A DNA stretch of 64,000 nucleotides from Siderastrea siderea. Its lineage: Eukaryota > Cnidaria > Anthozoa > Scleractinia > Rhizangiidae. The notes under the pieces were generated by a model. The model did not search any database. It saw only the letters and a list, made by a program, of their open reading frames with translations, and was not told the DNA's origin. The DNA lies in the NCBI GenBank assembly GCA_964030785.1, contig OZ034978.1:3644001-3708000 (forward strand), read 5' to 3'. The translations under genes and the position numbers were made by a program. This document shows positions 11,745-23,540 of this stretch, in pieces. The first letter of the stretch is position 1, and each line of letters starts with the position of its first letter.

Positions 11745-14700
11745 TCAATATCCCACTCGTCCAGGACGAAACACTCCACAGCGGTCCCCTTGAAACGGTT
11801 TGATACAAACACAGACCAAGGATCCATCATCGTTGTTAACGCATGTTCCTCCGTTTAAACAGTTTTTAGTTGCTGCATCAGCATCATTGCATGCTAAGAA
11901 GAGAACAAAAATATAAAAAAAGTTCTCTCACAAACAATCTTCCGTGACCTTAAAAGTAATCAAAGGCCGCTATGAAGTTCGACTTTGGCGGTGGATTGCG
12001 AATCTTACGGCGTTATGCTTATTGGCAGTAATCGATGCTTGGCATAAAGTCGTTTTCAGGTATCAGAAACGCTTATCTGAGAGTTCTTTATTTTATTTTT
12101 TTTTTGTAATGAATCTTTATTAACAAAAGAGACACTTATTATAACAATGTACAGACAAAATAAGACGAAATTAAGATATAGGTCATCACAACACTAACTT
12201 AAGGACGTTCGCGCCAATTGTTTCTGCGCATCCTTACTGCGCACGCAATTCACTTCGTGATGTCATGCCACGTCATGCATTGAGCGCGCGCGCTGTTGAA
12301 GAAATGTGGAGATATATAGCGCTAGTGGGCACTTTAATATCTATGCACGGGTTTAACTCTCTTAAATGTTCGGTGACCCCATATTTTCTTTTGATAGATC
12401 ACTTTCTTTGTCGATTATCTACGTTTTGTGAAAAATTAAAGAAAATCTGTATTGTAGAAGTTTAATTTTTTTCAACTTTTCTGCCCTCGCATCATCGAAT
12501 TCTACTATTATTGAAGCTGCACGGTGCTCGTTAAAGTCGATCTTAGAGGTTGAATTTAACTAAAAGGATGACACCGGTTCAAATTATTTACTTAACAGAC
12601 CCACTTAAGTAAAATTTGACTAAGAAAGTGGGTCTACAGCGAATCATTTTTAATATTTTTCAACTAACAAGCACTGAGGCCATGTCGAGTTACGAGGGCT
12701 GATTTGTCAAAATTGGGGTAGTTTTTGACGCGCTTTATTTCGAAAACGAAGTCGGTGACCCCCCAATTTTTTTCCATTTCTGACATAGGTAACTCATTAT
12801 CTGACTGTAGCCAAAGTATGAAAAAAATCTGTATTGTAGAAGTTTTTCGCGCGAACGTCCTTAAGTTTAAAATAGACGCTAATCACCTAATTACACTGTT
12901 ACACCTAAGTTACTGTTAACATACTGTTACATCTAGATTTCTGTTATCATACACTTGGGCTGGGCCTACTTGCTACTTGCTACTTGCTTTGAAAAATTAA
13001 GTTGTACACATTAGATAGTGCTGGTCTAAATAAATGGTGGCCACTTTTTAATGAAAGACTCAGTTTTGTTAGATAATACTGCTATGTATCTTTCAAGGTC
13101 TATCTTCTCTCGGACCAGGGCAATAAAGTCCGCGAACTGGTATCTCGACTCGTTAAAGGCGTATTTATAAAGCAAATATTTACCAATCAGAATAAGATGG
13201 TAAATCCTGTAGTACACCATACATGATTGAGAGTTCTTTATTCTTGAACGGAATAACAATGATTGTTTTCCTTATCGACGTCCAGAGTAAACAGCTTGAG
13301 GGGCCAGTACAGGAAAGCTGACTATGATGGGAATAAGCGGATAGACTCTTTACTTACCACAGTCAGCCCATTGTCCACTATATTCAGCGTCGAATGAACA
13401 CCAAAATCGATTATGCCAAGTAGTGGTGCAGCTGTTGTAAGTCCTTCCTCGATAAATGAAAGGAAAAGCACAGCAGCGGCCATCTGTATTAGTTGTCTTC
13501 GTCCCGGGAGGACAGTTACCTGTAAACGAAAAAGAAAAAAGAAACCTCGCATAGAATTCAGCGATTCCCGATAAAACGTTTTAATTTAATCCACTTAGGG
13601 GTGGTTAATGACAGGACAAAACGGAAACTGTTCTTCATTCATCTTTTAACTGGCTGGTAGCCTGGTAGAAACGCTTTCTTCCTCCTGGCTGAAATAAACA
13701 GTACTGCATAGGGCCTGGGATCTCCGAGGAAATCCGCTAAGAAAGCCAATATTCGCAGTTGCTCAGTTCATGGGCTAAGTTGAGGCTTTAACCCCAGAAT
13801 AGTGCAACGAGTGGCTTTTAAACAAAGACTTTTTTTTTATTTAAAAGTATTTAATAGTGCAACGAGTGGCTAAGGGGCCGATTACATGAGGCGGGCTTGC
13901 CCGGTTAGCCGGGCTGGCTCGGTTTGCCGGGATCTCGGCAGGTCTGTGAAACACACTAAAACACAACTTTGCGATAAAGTGAAAAAATCTCAGCCCGGCT
14001 AGCCGGGCTGAAAATTTACCATGTAGTCGTGATTGCCGGGCCAACACTTTCTTGTCACTAAATTTCGCTTCAGGGCAAAATGACTCACCAGAAGATCGAT
14101 ATTTCTCTTTCTATATAACACATAAAGGAATCATAAAGGTTTATCAGACCATAAAGCTACGTAAAACTGACAATAATACACCCAAATAATGGATTAGCGA
14201 AAGTAAAAACACTCGATTCACGCTCTTTGATGTAGCCATCTTTTCACACGTCAGCTTCTAAATTTAGCCGCAGGCGGGCTGGCCCATCTCATGGGCTGAG
14301 CAGTCATCTCCATAGACCGAGGCAGCCACGCTAACCAAGCCAGCGCTCAAAATAGGGGCTCGGTGCTATTCAGTACGACGAGTTTGAAAGCACTAGAAAC
14401 TCAGTCAGTCTGCATGGCTGGAAAACTCTGTTTGAGCTGGGCCGGAGGCGGGGGGAGGTATCCGCTATACGGGGAGGCTCCGTTCGAAAAGGGTACCATT
14501 TTTGCTCTTCTAGTATTTGAATGGGTAGGAAAAATTACTGTTTTAGTACGTGAAAGGGTCGCGAAGTACATCTTAAACTGAATATGATACCAGCATAGTC
14601 TAAGTACTAAACGTATTTGCAAGATTTTGGCTGAAATCACAATGCAAAAGTATACAAAAGCTTGGACCCTTCAAGCGACTAGAATCCCAAGATGTTCTCC

Positions 14701-17700
14701 TGTTTTTGTCCTATTTTTGAGGTAAAAAAGAATTGCAATTTTTGTTCTAGGTAAGAGGTACCATTTCGATAAAGGTTGGTATATTAAGGATAAGGGTTTG
14801 CAATTGAACCTCTGGGCGGAGCCTCCCAGTAGGACACTTTCATGATAAGCAATCCCGGATCGTTATGCGTTTCTGGGAAACTCACCACCTACCCCTAACT
14901 GATAATAAGTTATTAAGTTAGTGTTAATGTTAGGTTAGGGGAAGGGCAGGTGGGGAGTTTCTCAGAAACGCTTACTATCCGTAATCCTTTTGGGGTGGGC
15001 TGGTATCTGAAGAGCACCTTTTTACTGTCATCTCTCTATGAAATCAATCATACGGAATCTGGAATAGTTAATAACTAGTTGTAAGTAGTTTTAGTGGCTT
15101 GGGTCGTCTCGCCCTCATGTTATGATTTTATAATTCGCGTTCATGTTAAATCATAGCAAACACAAATAACTAAAAAATCGATATAACTTTGCTTTCTCAG
15201 TCATCAACTGCAGGGAAATTTAAACCATGTGGTGAGATAAATGCATAACTATAAATCAGATATTAAAACCATTGGAATGCGAGTCTTACCAGTATTTCGT
15301 GACGGATCGTAATCTTTTTTCCCTCGGGCACGGCCTGTTAGAGCTCATAAACCGGATTAAAATATATGTCGGCACGGGAGTTAATTTTCGGATGTAGTAC
15401 GAATTAATTAGAGTAGAAAAGTTGTTTGTCTTGTTCCGCATTACGTATAGACAAGATCTACGTACCAGCTTGCGGCCTTTCACACTTGTCTCCTTCAAAC
15501 CCATTTGGACAATCACATGAAAAAATCGCGCGAAAAGCTCGCGTTCCAGTCATTCGACACGTTCCTCCATTCCGGCAACCAATTTGCTGGCTCTCCCATG
15601 AGGTGCACGCTCCTATAAGGGCCAAATAAAGGTAACAGGTGATAAAAAAGAATAGGCAAAAGTTGACTTGAATGGCTGCTCCTCCCCAGATGAGAAGGCA
15701 ATTCATCACAGGGATACACTATCTTTTCAGAATCAGACTCTCTTTATAGGGAGAGAAAATTTGAAGCAAGACTCTTTCGTTTTATTTCATCATTTATTTA
15801 TTTATATGCCTTTATCAATAAATATTTACAAGAAAATTACAGATTAGTATTTTTGACGAGGAGAACTCAAGAAACCAACGGGCTTATGGGAGAGGCTACC
15901 TCGAATGTCAATCAAAGTTATTTGCAACTGATAGGTGCTGGGCATGTGCGGCTAGGCCAATTCAGGATTATGTTAGTAAAAATCTAACATCTTTAGCTTA
16001 CAGGTAGGAAAGCTTGATAAACAGGACCTTGGTGGAGAATTGTAAATTGCCTGATCTTTGTATGGCAAGAATGCGATCGATAATTGCTGGCTGTTCTAGT
16101 GCCATAATTATGCACTTGACTATACCTGTTACAAGAAAATTGAGAAAAAAAGGAGGCAACAATTGATTATGATAATAAAACATAAATTTGGCTGTTTGAA
16201 TTGAATTAACTTGAAAACTATCTAGGAAAAATATCTCAAGTATCTTGTCTCTCAAAAGAAAGCATAAGACAAAACAAAACGAACGATAAAAAGCCAAAAA
16301 CTAAAACAATCAAAAATTAAAGACTAAAAAATAGCAGCAGAGAGCAGCCTGCGGCCGAAACGCCGACATCTAGATTGAAATTAAAGTACGACACGTTAAC
16401 GTTCAGTCCACCTCGCCTCTACACATAAAATACGATAGTGACCTTTTAAGCGACCACATTACTTCTTCGACCATCTTAGTCAGGGACACCAAACGGCTCG
16501 TTTCGGCGGAATATCTGTTCGGCAGGCCTAAACTCCGCCTGAGATATTTAGATTTAATTGCAGTGAAAACTAGGAATTTCTTTGGGGAAACATGACCTCA
16601 GACTTTCGTAACAAGGGGACTGATTAACTCCTATTGTTTTCGGAGGGATAAATATGTCGTTTAGAGTGTAATATAAACTCAGCTAACATTTTCGGACAGC
16701 CATTAGCAGCTCGAAAATTCGGGGATAGGATTTCATTTCCTAAAAATTTCTGCGGCCCAAAGTTTCAGCTAAACATGCCGAACAGATTAACCTGTCTTAG
16801 CTTACAAAAATTTGCCTTTAAAAAGCTCTCAAACAATCTAAGAAATTAGAAAATGCCGTTTCGTTGGGTGCCCCTGCTTAGTAAACTCTCGTGTACGTTT
16901 CATCACAGTTCAACACTAGTATTTTGAAACTCTTATAAGCGACAATCTTCCTTGACGGAAACACCCTCCTGTCCGAAGGGTTGCCCATGACGAGAGATTT
17001 AACTGTTTTGCCATTAAACTTAACACTGAAAACTCTTACTGTGTCTGAACCTGGTAATAAAATCAAACAAACAACAAGAACAAGAACAACACCAAACTTT
17101 TATTCTACTTTGGTTCGTGACTTACAACCTCTTCTCGTGTTCTTCCAACATCCCGTGTGGTTTATTGAACCAATAAACTATATAAATGTGTGGTATATTG
17201 CTTAAATATAGTAACCCGCAAAATAGCTTAGTTTTACTTACCTGCCAGCACTTCATGGCCACCTGGTTAAAAAAAAGTAATTATCGATCACTGACGGTGA
17301 AAATTTAAAAGGTCATTTTTGTAAGCTATTCTTAAACAAGTGTATACTTGTTTTTGGACTTTAATACTAAAATTGGTTGCCCTCAGTATTAAGTCAATTT
17401 TGAAGGTAACGTTCTTTTTGTAGCTACACGTACCATTTCCGAAGAAAAACAGAATTCAGTTACTAGCTTGTTTTCTCTTGATGATATTAAATCGGTAAAA
17501 ACAAGGAAAATACATACATGGTGGTCAGTCGTTATCGTTTCAGAAAGCCAATGTATTTGTAAATACAGACAAAGTATGTTAAACGAGGGGAAAGAAAATC
17601 TGTTTAGCACAATATGTCAAAGATCATACAAGTGTCTACTAGCAGTTGTATGAGGAATAAAATTCGTTAGAACCAAAATATGTAGCAACTTACCGGAAAT

Positions 17701-17739
17701 CATGTACATAACAAGGCAAACGATGACAAAAATCTTCAT
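11745..17739 (-). CDS. Secreted EGF-FN2-EGF protein (5 exons)
   Basis: The minus-strand exons are 17694-17739, 17242-17262 (a 21-nt microexon, least certain), 15466-15612, 13358-13519 and 11745-11893. All introns are phase 1 with GT/AG ends, giving 525 nt or 174 residues. Exon 1 encodes a signal peptide (MKIFVIVCLVMYMIS). Exon 3 encodes an EGF module with six Cys (GCRNGGTC ... CDCPNGFEGDKC). Exon 4 encodes a fibronectin type II module (CCAFPFIYRG ... CTT ... FWCS ... WADC). Exon 5 encodes a second EGF module (NCLNGGTC ... CVCIKPFQGDRC) and a short tail ending GRVGY. One module per phase-1 exon is the classic shuffled extracellular arrangement. It should be secreted; the ligand and function are unknown. 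Its close relative is the divergent gene at 19567-22670. Confidence 0.85.
12199..12864. mobile_element. TTAA-flanked non-autonomous DNA element, copy A
   Basis: Terminal inverted repeats GGACGTTCGCGC and GCGCGAACGTCC are each bounded by TTAA (12199-12202 and 12861-12864). A TTAA target duplication is the hallmark of piggyBac-type transposition. There is no transposase ORF, and short internal inverted or direct repeats are present. It sits in the last intron of the minus-strand EGF/FN2 gene. A second copy lies at 23541-24103. Confidence 0.75.
13026..13259 (-). pseudogene. LINE ORF2 C-terminal fragment
   Basis: The minus-strand frame encodes a hydrophobic-basic segment with LERYIAVLSNKTESFIKKW. 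It resembles the C-terminal tail of L1-like non-LTR retrotransposon proteins (LEKYIA ... KF..KW). It is a fragment only, inside an intron of the EGF/FN2 gene, followed on the same strand by CAAGTAG-type repeats (12967-12990). Confidence 0.5.
13850..14045. repeat. GC-rich inverted-repeat element
   Basis: The segment contains repeated CCCGGCTAGCCGGGCTG-type palindromes and partial inverted ends (GATTACATG on the left, CATGTAGTC on the right). A 19-bp direct repeat (AATAGTGCAACGAGTGGCT at ~13798 and ~13852) lies at its left side. It is probably a MITE; the exact ends are not fixed. Confidence 0.5.
14867..14971. repeat. Short MITE with GCGTTTCTG termini
   Basis: GCGTTTCTGGGAAACTC on the left is matched by GAGTTTCTCAGAAACGC on the right, and both arms continue into CCACCT/AGGTGG blocks. 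It is about 105 bp with a TA-rich centre. Confidence 0.8.
15613..17241. other. Introns of the EGF/FN2 gene, no second gene seen
   Basis: The sequence is AT-rich. 16320-16400 contains GCAGCCTGCGGCCGAAACG, which resembles retroelement 3' sequence, but no coding remnant is convincing. The open frames at 15998-16297 and 16878-17205 lack recognisable domains. Confidence 0.4.
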
Positions 17740-17799
17740 AGTTGAAAACGCCTGCCCTTCGATTGTGAAAATCAATTTTCTCCTTCGAAATCTGTGTAG

Positions 17800-17807
17800 C
17801 TTATATG
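17800..17807 (-). promoter_or_regulatory. Possible TATA element of the minus-strand EGF/FN2 gene
   Basis: The minus strand reads CATATAAG about 60 bp upstream of the ATG at 17739. Position fits a TATA box only if the 5' UTR is very short. Confidence 0.3.
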
Positions 17808-17934
17808 CTAGCAAGACGCTTATCCGTTAAAATCTGTTTATGACTAAAAACCGTCCCAGAAAATTTATTTGCTCATCAATAAATCTTTCATTTGAAACGC
17901 ATTGTTCATTCTTTTCAATAGAAAAAATATTGAT

Positions 17935-18108
17935 CGTCGTGTCTCGTTATTTATTAACCTTGGGACACCCCCCAGTCTTGTAGCAAAATATTTCAACACT
18001 CCGTAATTATTGTTCTGGAGTAGTCTTGTGTCGTCGTTTTTCAATAATTTATTAAGCCTGACACGCCCGCGTCAAGTGGCAAAAGTATTTCAACATTTCG
18101 TAATCACA
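17935..18108 (-). repeat. ~90-bp promoter-proximal tandem repeat, 2 copies, minus orientation
   Basis: Read on the minus strand, two units share TTGAAATA(C/T)TTT, GTGTC and AATAAATAACGAGACACGACG-like blocks with the plus-strand array at 18978-19389. The array starts ~195 bp upstream of the ATG at 17739, in the same relative orientation as the plus-strand array has to its own gene. Confidence 0.8.
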
Positions 18109-18977
18109 ATCCTATAATCCAAGTCGGTAGCTCAAATTATTTAGCTTAAGCTATGGTTGTTCTCTTTTCTTTGTAGGTATAGGTAAGGAAAGGAACTACT
18201 TGAAATAAATATCTGTAGCATACGCTATCAGCTTTGCAATTAACTAACAAACATCCTACATTCGACTAAATATACATCTTACCGAGTCCTAAACAAAGCG
18301 GCTATCAGTTGAAAAAAGGTAAGTATTTTACTAGTTTCATGTTACGCGACCGACTTAGCTTCACTTTGCCCTGCAGACAAACTTTAAGCCATGACTGAGC
18401 AGCGAATAACCTAGCTACAGTATGCTTTAGCTTTGCAAACAAAACTTTCGCCCCCCCCCCCCCCCCCCACTCCAGCGTCTTTATTGTCGTCTTGTCAATT
18501 ACAACCCTGGCGCTCCCCCAGGGTGCAATTTGCACCTTTCTTCGGTCGATTCAAATCTTCCGATAATAGTAAATGGAAAATTCAAATATTTTCCTTGTGG
18601 GTCTTAAGCTTTTGTTTTAGCCTGAATCGTTTTGAACCTTACATTAAACGATCGAAGAATATAGCAGTGCCAATTGTTGGCGAATATCAGCCACTCTTCT
18701 TGATACGTTTGTTATGGGTGACAGACTCAAATCACAGCGCTTTGTCGACTGAAAGTCGTTAAACCTTAACCTTAAGAAACCAAAATAAAGCATGAATTAC
18801 GTTTAAGTATGTAAAATCTTCAGAAATAAGTAGGTGGTTTAATCTTCGACTGGTCACTTCAATAATACAAAGAGATAAAACCAACCCCTTCCAATTTCCC
18901 CGGTTTCCGGCCTGCTTCCTTGTATAATGGCACTTTTTAGCTTCCTGATAAGTAGATACTAAAATAAACTGCTACAA

Positions 18978-19389
18978 GGTGGGGGTGTGCCAGGCTCAAT
19001 AAATAATGAGACACGACAAAAAGAAACCACGAGAACAATGCTTACTAAATGTTGAAATATTTGCCACCTGGTGGGGGCACATCAGGCTTAATAAATAACG
19101 AGATACGACGAAACGAAAACAATGATTACGAAATGCTGAAATATTTTGTACTTGATAGGGGTGTGTCAGGATTAACAAATAACGAGACACGACGAAACGA
19201 AACTACTCGAGAACAATGATTACCAAATGGTGAAATATTTTGCCAGCGGGTGGGGGTGTGTAATGCTTAATGCTTAATGAGAAAAGATGAGACGAAACTG
19301 CTCAAAAACAAGGATTATGTAGCGTTGAAAAATATTTTTCCACTAGCTGGTGCGTGTCAGGTGTATTAAATAACGAGTAACGACGAAAT
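18978..19389 (+). repeat. ~90-bp promoter-proximal tandem repeat, about 4.5 copies
   Basis: Units start near GTGGGGGTGTG and share TTAATAAATAACGAGA, ACGACGAAACGAAAC, GAACAATGATTAC and GTTGAAATATTTTG blocks; they have diverged by substitutions and small indels. The array ends ~178 bp upstream of the ATG at 19567. Confidence 0.85.
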
Positions 19390-19566
19390 ATGATTGGTTG
19401 TTTTTATATTCGAGAGAAGATTGAGTAATCCACGCTAAATCAATGGTTTGTTGGACAAACAAATAAATGCCGTAGATCGTGTTTATTGGTCATTAAAATC
19501 AAGTATTTTGCAGACTATCTCCAAAAAGGACTGAATTTCATGATCAAGGAACAGATGTTTTCAGCC

Positions 19567-22500
19567 ATGAAGATTGTTGTGTTCTTATGCCTAGTTTTGT
19601 TCATGGTTTCCGGTAAGTTGTTGGTTATTTTGGTCATCAATAATTGGATTGCTTAAACATTTGACCTTTGAAATGGCCTTGTCCAAGCGTGTTTTTACTT
19701 TTTTTTATTAACTTTGCCTGAATTCAGATGTTTTGGAGTGGTATCCCGAAACAGTAAGGACTGCCAAACTATAATTTGCTTGCCTTGTTACCACTGATTT
19801 GGTATCATTACCTTATTATCTGATATCATTACCTTAAGTCGGATTAGGATCCATTACCAACGCCATACTGGTAGTTTCTGAACGTAATCAGTTCGAACTT
19901 CAGCTTAAACTGAATGAACGCATTCAGAAGGCAAACTCTTTTAGGCACTAATCTAGATTAATTTGAAAACGGATAAAATGTTTTGTGTCCACACTATCGT
20001 TTTCGAATCGTTTCCGCCGTACACACTGAAACGCAGTCACCACACCAGAAACGCTAACCGCCATTCCTCAGGAATAACGACTTCATTCCCGAAGGTGTTC
20101 CACGTACCACGCAGTAGTTCTAGTGGGTCTTGTCCAAAACCATTATTCTTTATGCGATCATTAACGCCGTGGAGTTCGCCGGCTAAAGCAATGAACACAA
20201 AGCGTTCTTCAGTGAGGTTTTCAGCAAGAGAGGTCGTTGTGTTTTGTTGTGTGATTGATGTGCGCAGGTGACGGAGTAAATGTACTTGAAAACTACTTGA
20301 GATTGGAATGAAAACTTGAAAACGTGAAGTTTGCAAATTCGCTAGACTTTTTTTTTCTTTTTTTTTTTTTCAGCCGTAAATTGTGTTTGTCCCCCTGGAA
20401 AAAAGACCGATGATAAAGAAGGCCGCTGTTGTGTTTTTCCTTTCGAGTATAGAGGACATCGTTACAGTGACTGCACCACTGTAAGGCATGACAAATACTG
20501 GTGCTCACTGGATGCTACATATCAGGGAAACTGGGCTAATTGCGGTGAGAATAGGATTGTAAAGTTCATACGAAACTACATCCGGGACTCGAATGGCGTA
20601 TTTTCCATATCCTCACTAGTGAGGATATCAATGACGTCATTTCCCGCTTTTAAACTGTTGTTTGTACAAAAATACTCTTGTCTATGTAATAAAAAGAAAA
20701 TTACGAGGTAGCTTGACGATTTGACTTTTGTTTTCGAGTGGTAAAATATTGTCTTGACCACTCAAAAATAAAATTCATATCTTCGCCCCGCCTTGTAATA
20801 TCCTCTATATATTTGTATCCCTTATATTAAACACTGCTAACATAGGTTTGTGTTGTAGTGTAAGGCTGAATGAATTTGAAAGTTGCCCATTGAAGAAATT
20901 TACTTTTGAAAACCATCCGTATTGCGATATCTTCTAAAGGCATGTGTTGTCAACCGGACCTACACACTCCAGGGTATTTCAAACGTTTCAACCTACAATA
21001 GCCTCGACATACAGTCGTCTTCTCATAACTAGGGTCTTCCAAACCTAGGTTTTACAGTGCGGCTACTCCAACCGGGCCATTTAGAAGAAAACTGACCAAT
21101 CGCGACGCTAATTGAAAACAAAAGATAGCAAAGTTTTTTTTGTAAACAACGTTTGTAAACAACCCAATAACGTTGAAGCAGGCAGACAATGCACGTTCGA
21201 AAAAATTTGACACCGTAACATCTGATCATGACCGCTCGGGAAACTGTCACGTCTACGATTGGTTGCTTTCGATCCTAAATGTGCTAAATTTTGAGCAGAA
21301 CATTGAGATGTCGAATTCGCAATTGATAATAAAATTTTCCGCCCATAAGCAAACCTTAAACAATACTTTCGCTTCAGCAATACAGCTAATGCATGAATTT
21401 GTTTGTAGAACAAACCTTTTCGGAAATGACATTTGGTAACGCAATAAAGACAAGCTCAATAAACTTGCTTGATTCTGATAAGCGTTTCGCTCAGCGCAAC
21501 GAGTATCAACAAACCCAGATATTAAGATAAATACATGTATCGACATTTGCGCCCTTTGATCGTTCAATTGTAAACGGAGGTTCCCAAATCTCCTCATTCA
21601 CTAAGTGCTTTTAGAAATAACAGGTGCTTATCGTTGATGTATTGATTCTGGCTTCTGCAGCCCTTTCGCAGCCGCGGTCTCAATACTGCAAGAAAATCCA
21701 AATCCTTTATGTGAGCGTGGTGCAAGTCTGAAACGTAATCTCGTAATAGCTGGGAATGTCGGCGACTGTTGCCGTATATTCCGCCCTCTCGATTCAGTCT
21801 TACTTGTTTTTTCTGGGCAAAAGCAATTTTGGCAAAATTTACATTTACAATAAGCTTATAGCTTATTTGACGCGTAAAAACAATCCGCCAGAGATTTCAG
21901 TCACATCGAGTCAACAGCGCAATCATCGTTGAAGCTAACCTATGAAAAAATTTGACCATTTCCCGAGAGGTCCGCAGAATGAGACAGTTTCAAATTTATT
22001 TGGAGATGTATTGTCTAGATCCTTCAACGTTACTGGTCAATTTATAAAAAATGTTGCCTTCTTTTGTTCTCAGTTAGCGTTGCAATTGGTCAATTTTCTT
22101 CCAAGTGGCCCGGTTCGAGTAGCTGCACTGTAAAGCTTTTGTTTATTTATAAAATAAATAAACAAAATATATAAATAAATAAATAAATAAATAAATAAAT
22201 AGTTGGATAGATAGATAGATAGATCGATAGATAGATAAATAAATAAATAATAAATAAACGATTCCTACACTCACATTTTGTTAATGAAGAGTGTGTAATG
22301 TACTTTTGTCTTTATTTTAGATGACCTCCAATAACCTTCGTGTTTCGTGTTATATGTAAGGGTGGTGCAGGGTATAAGTGAGTTCTATAATATTTTGATA
22401 GGGTTTTAACCGCTGAATTATAAAATGTAAGTGTTTCCGTTTTTTGCGGGGGTGGGGGAAGGGGGAAGGCGAACCTTCTGATTAACTTTTGACAATGCAA

Positions 22501-22670
22501 TTCTTTTCTTCATTTTAGCGTGTGATGATGCTGAAGCATCACGTCATCGCTGCCAAAATGGAGGCACGTGCGTAAAAAGAAAGGATGGATCCTTGACCTG
22601 CTCGTGTCGCAGAGGCTACAGGGGGAAATACTGCCAAACTGGCCGGCACTTTTTGTCGTTTGGCCGGTGA
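19567..22670 (+). CDS. Secreted FN2-EGF protein (3 exons), paralogue of the minus-strand gene
   Basis: Exons are 19567-19612, 20374-20544 and 22519-22670; all introns are phase 1 with GT/AG ends. The total is 369 nt, 122 residues plus TGA. Exon 1 (46 nt, same length as in the paralogue) encodes a signal peptide MKIVVFLCLVLFMVS. Exon 2 encodes a fibronectin type II module (CCVFPFEYRGHRY ... CTT ... YWCS ... NWANC). Exon 3 encodes an EGF module (RCQNGGTC ... CSCRRGYRGKYC) followed by a short basic tail ending FLSFGR. Relative to the minus-strand gene it lacks the first EGF exon and the microexon. Intron 2 carries a 1.1-kb TA-flanked element and microsatellites. It is an extracellular protein of unknown role. 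Confidence 0.87.
21055..22130. mobile_element. TA-flanked TIR element (Tc1/mariner-like, non-autonomous)
   Basis: Inverted ends start CAGTGC(G/A)GCTACTC and continue through ACCGGGCCA and GACCAAT blocks for over 70 bp. They are bounded by TA on both sides (21053-21054 and 22131-22132). There is no transposase ORF. Class is inferred from the TA duplication; it lies in intron 2 of the FN2-EGF gene. Confidence 0.7.
22140..22262. repeat. Microsatellite (AAAT)n and (GATA)n
   Basis: Tandem AAAT and GATA units lie just past the TA-flanked element, inside intron 2 of the FN2-EGF gene. Confidence 0.95.
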
Positions 22671-23540
22671 CACACAAAACGGTGTGATGGTAAAAAAAAA
22701 GAGATGTTTAAGTTAAAAGAAATGATTAAACAGCTAATAATAACGTATCCTCAGTTTGTTTGATTTGTTTGCTAATCACAAGAAATAAGTACTGCGTACT
22801 TTACGACTACTGAAATATTGCCAAGCACCTTAAAATTTCGGCTCAAACGGCAAATTCGTGTTGGTAAACTCGTGTTTGTACGCGTAAAACCAGTGCAAAA
22901 TTGAAAAAAAATTCCTGAGATCCCATTAAGGTGTATGGTATTCTTTCCTTATTTACTCATCAATTTGAAGGGCTTTTACACGTGGATTCCAAGGCTTCCC
23001 AATCCGGACTCTGTTTCCAGCGTAAACCCAGGTGGTAACCCTGCCATGTATGCTGCATTCCCTCGGGCGGAAATGCAGAGGCTCTCCTGAATATTACTGA
23101 CTTTTATGGTCTGAAACAACTTATCAATGAATCTACTCGAATTACAGCTTTAACACGTACACTAATAGATTTGATTTTCACTGATCAACCAGACAGTAAA
23201 TATTGGTCTGGGATGGCTTACGTCGCCATTAGTGACCCCAGCTTAGTTTACGTTTATCGAAAAATTTCAATTCCTACTGTTTCTAAAGGAATTAACTTGA
23301 TAAGTTATAGACCTACTCTTTTTCTGAGAATGTTCTATGTGACTGCGTGATGCAGTTAATGACGGTGCCTCCTAATAGAGATGTATTTTTGCTAAGATTA
23401 TGACTATGGGGAAAAAGTAGATCTTAGTAAGGGTTATTGGGACCCCAAAAGAAAAATATGGGTAACCATGCATTTTTCAGAGATAATTAAGCAACCATAA
23501 TTCCAAAAACAGGGTCAAATACAACGAATCGAATGTATGG

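Noticed and set aside
18433..18762. 109-codon ORF starting with poly-Pro
   Set aside because: It is driven by a C homopolymer at 18451-18470 in the intergenic region; no domain or splice support.
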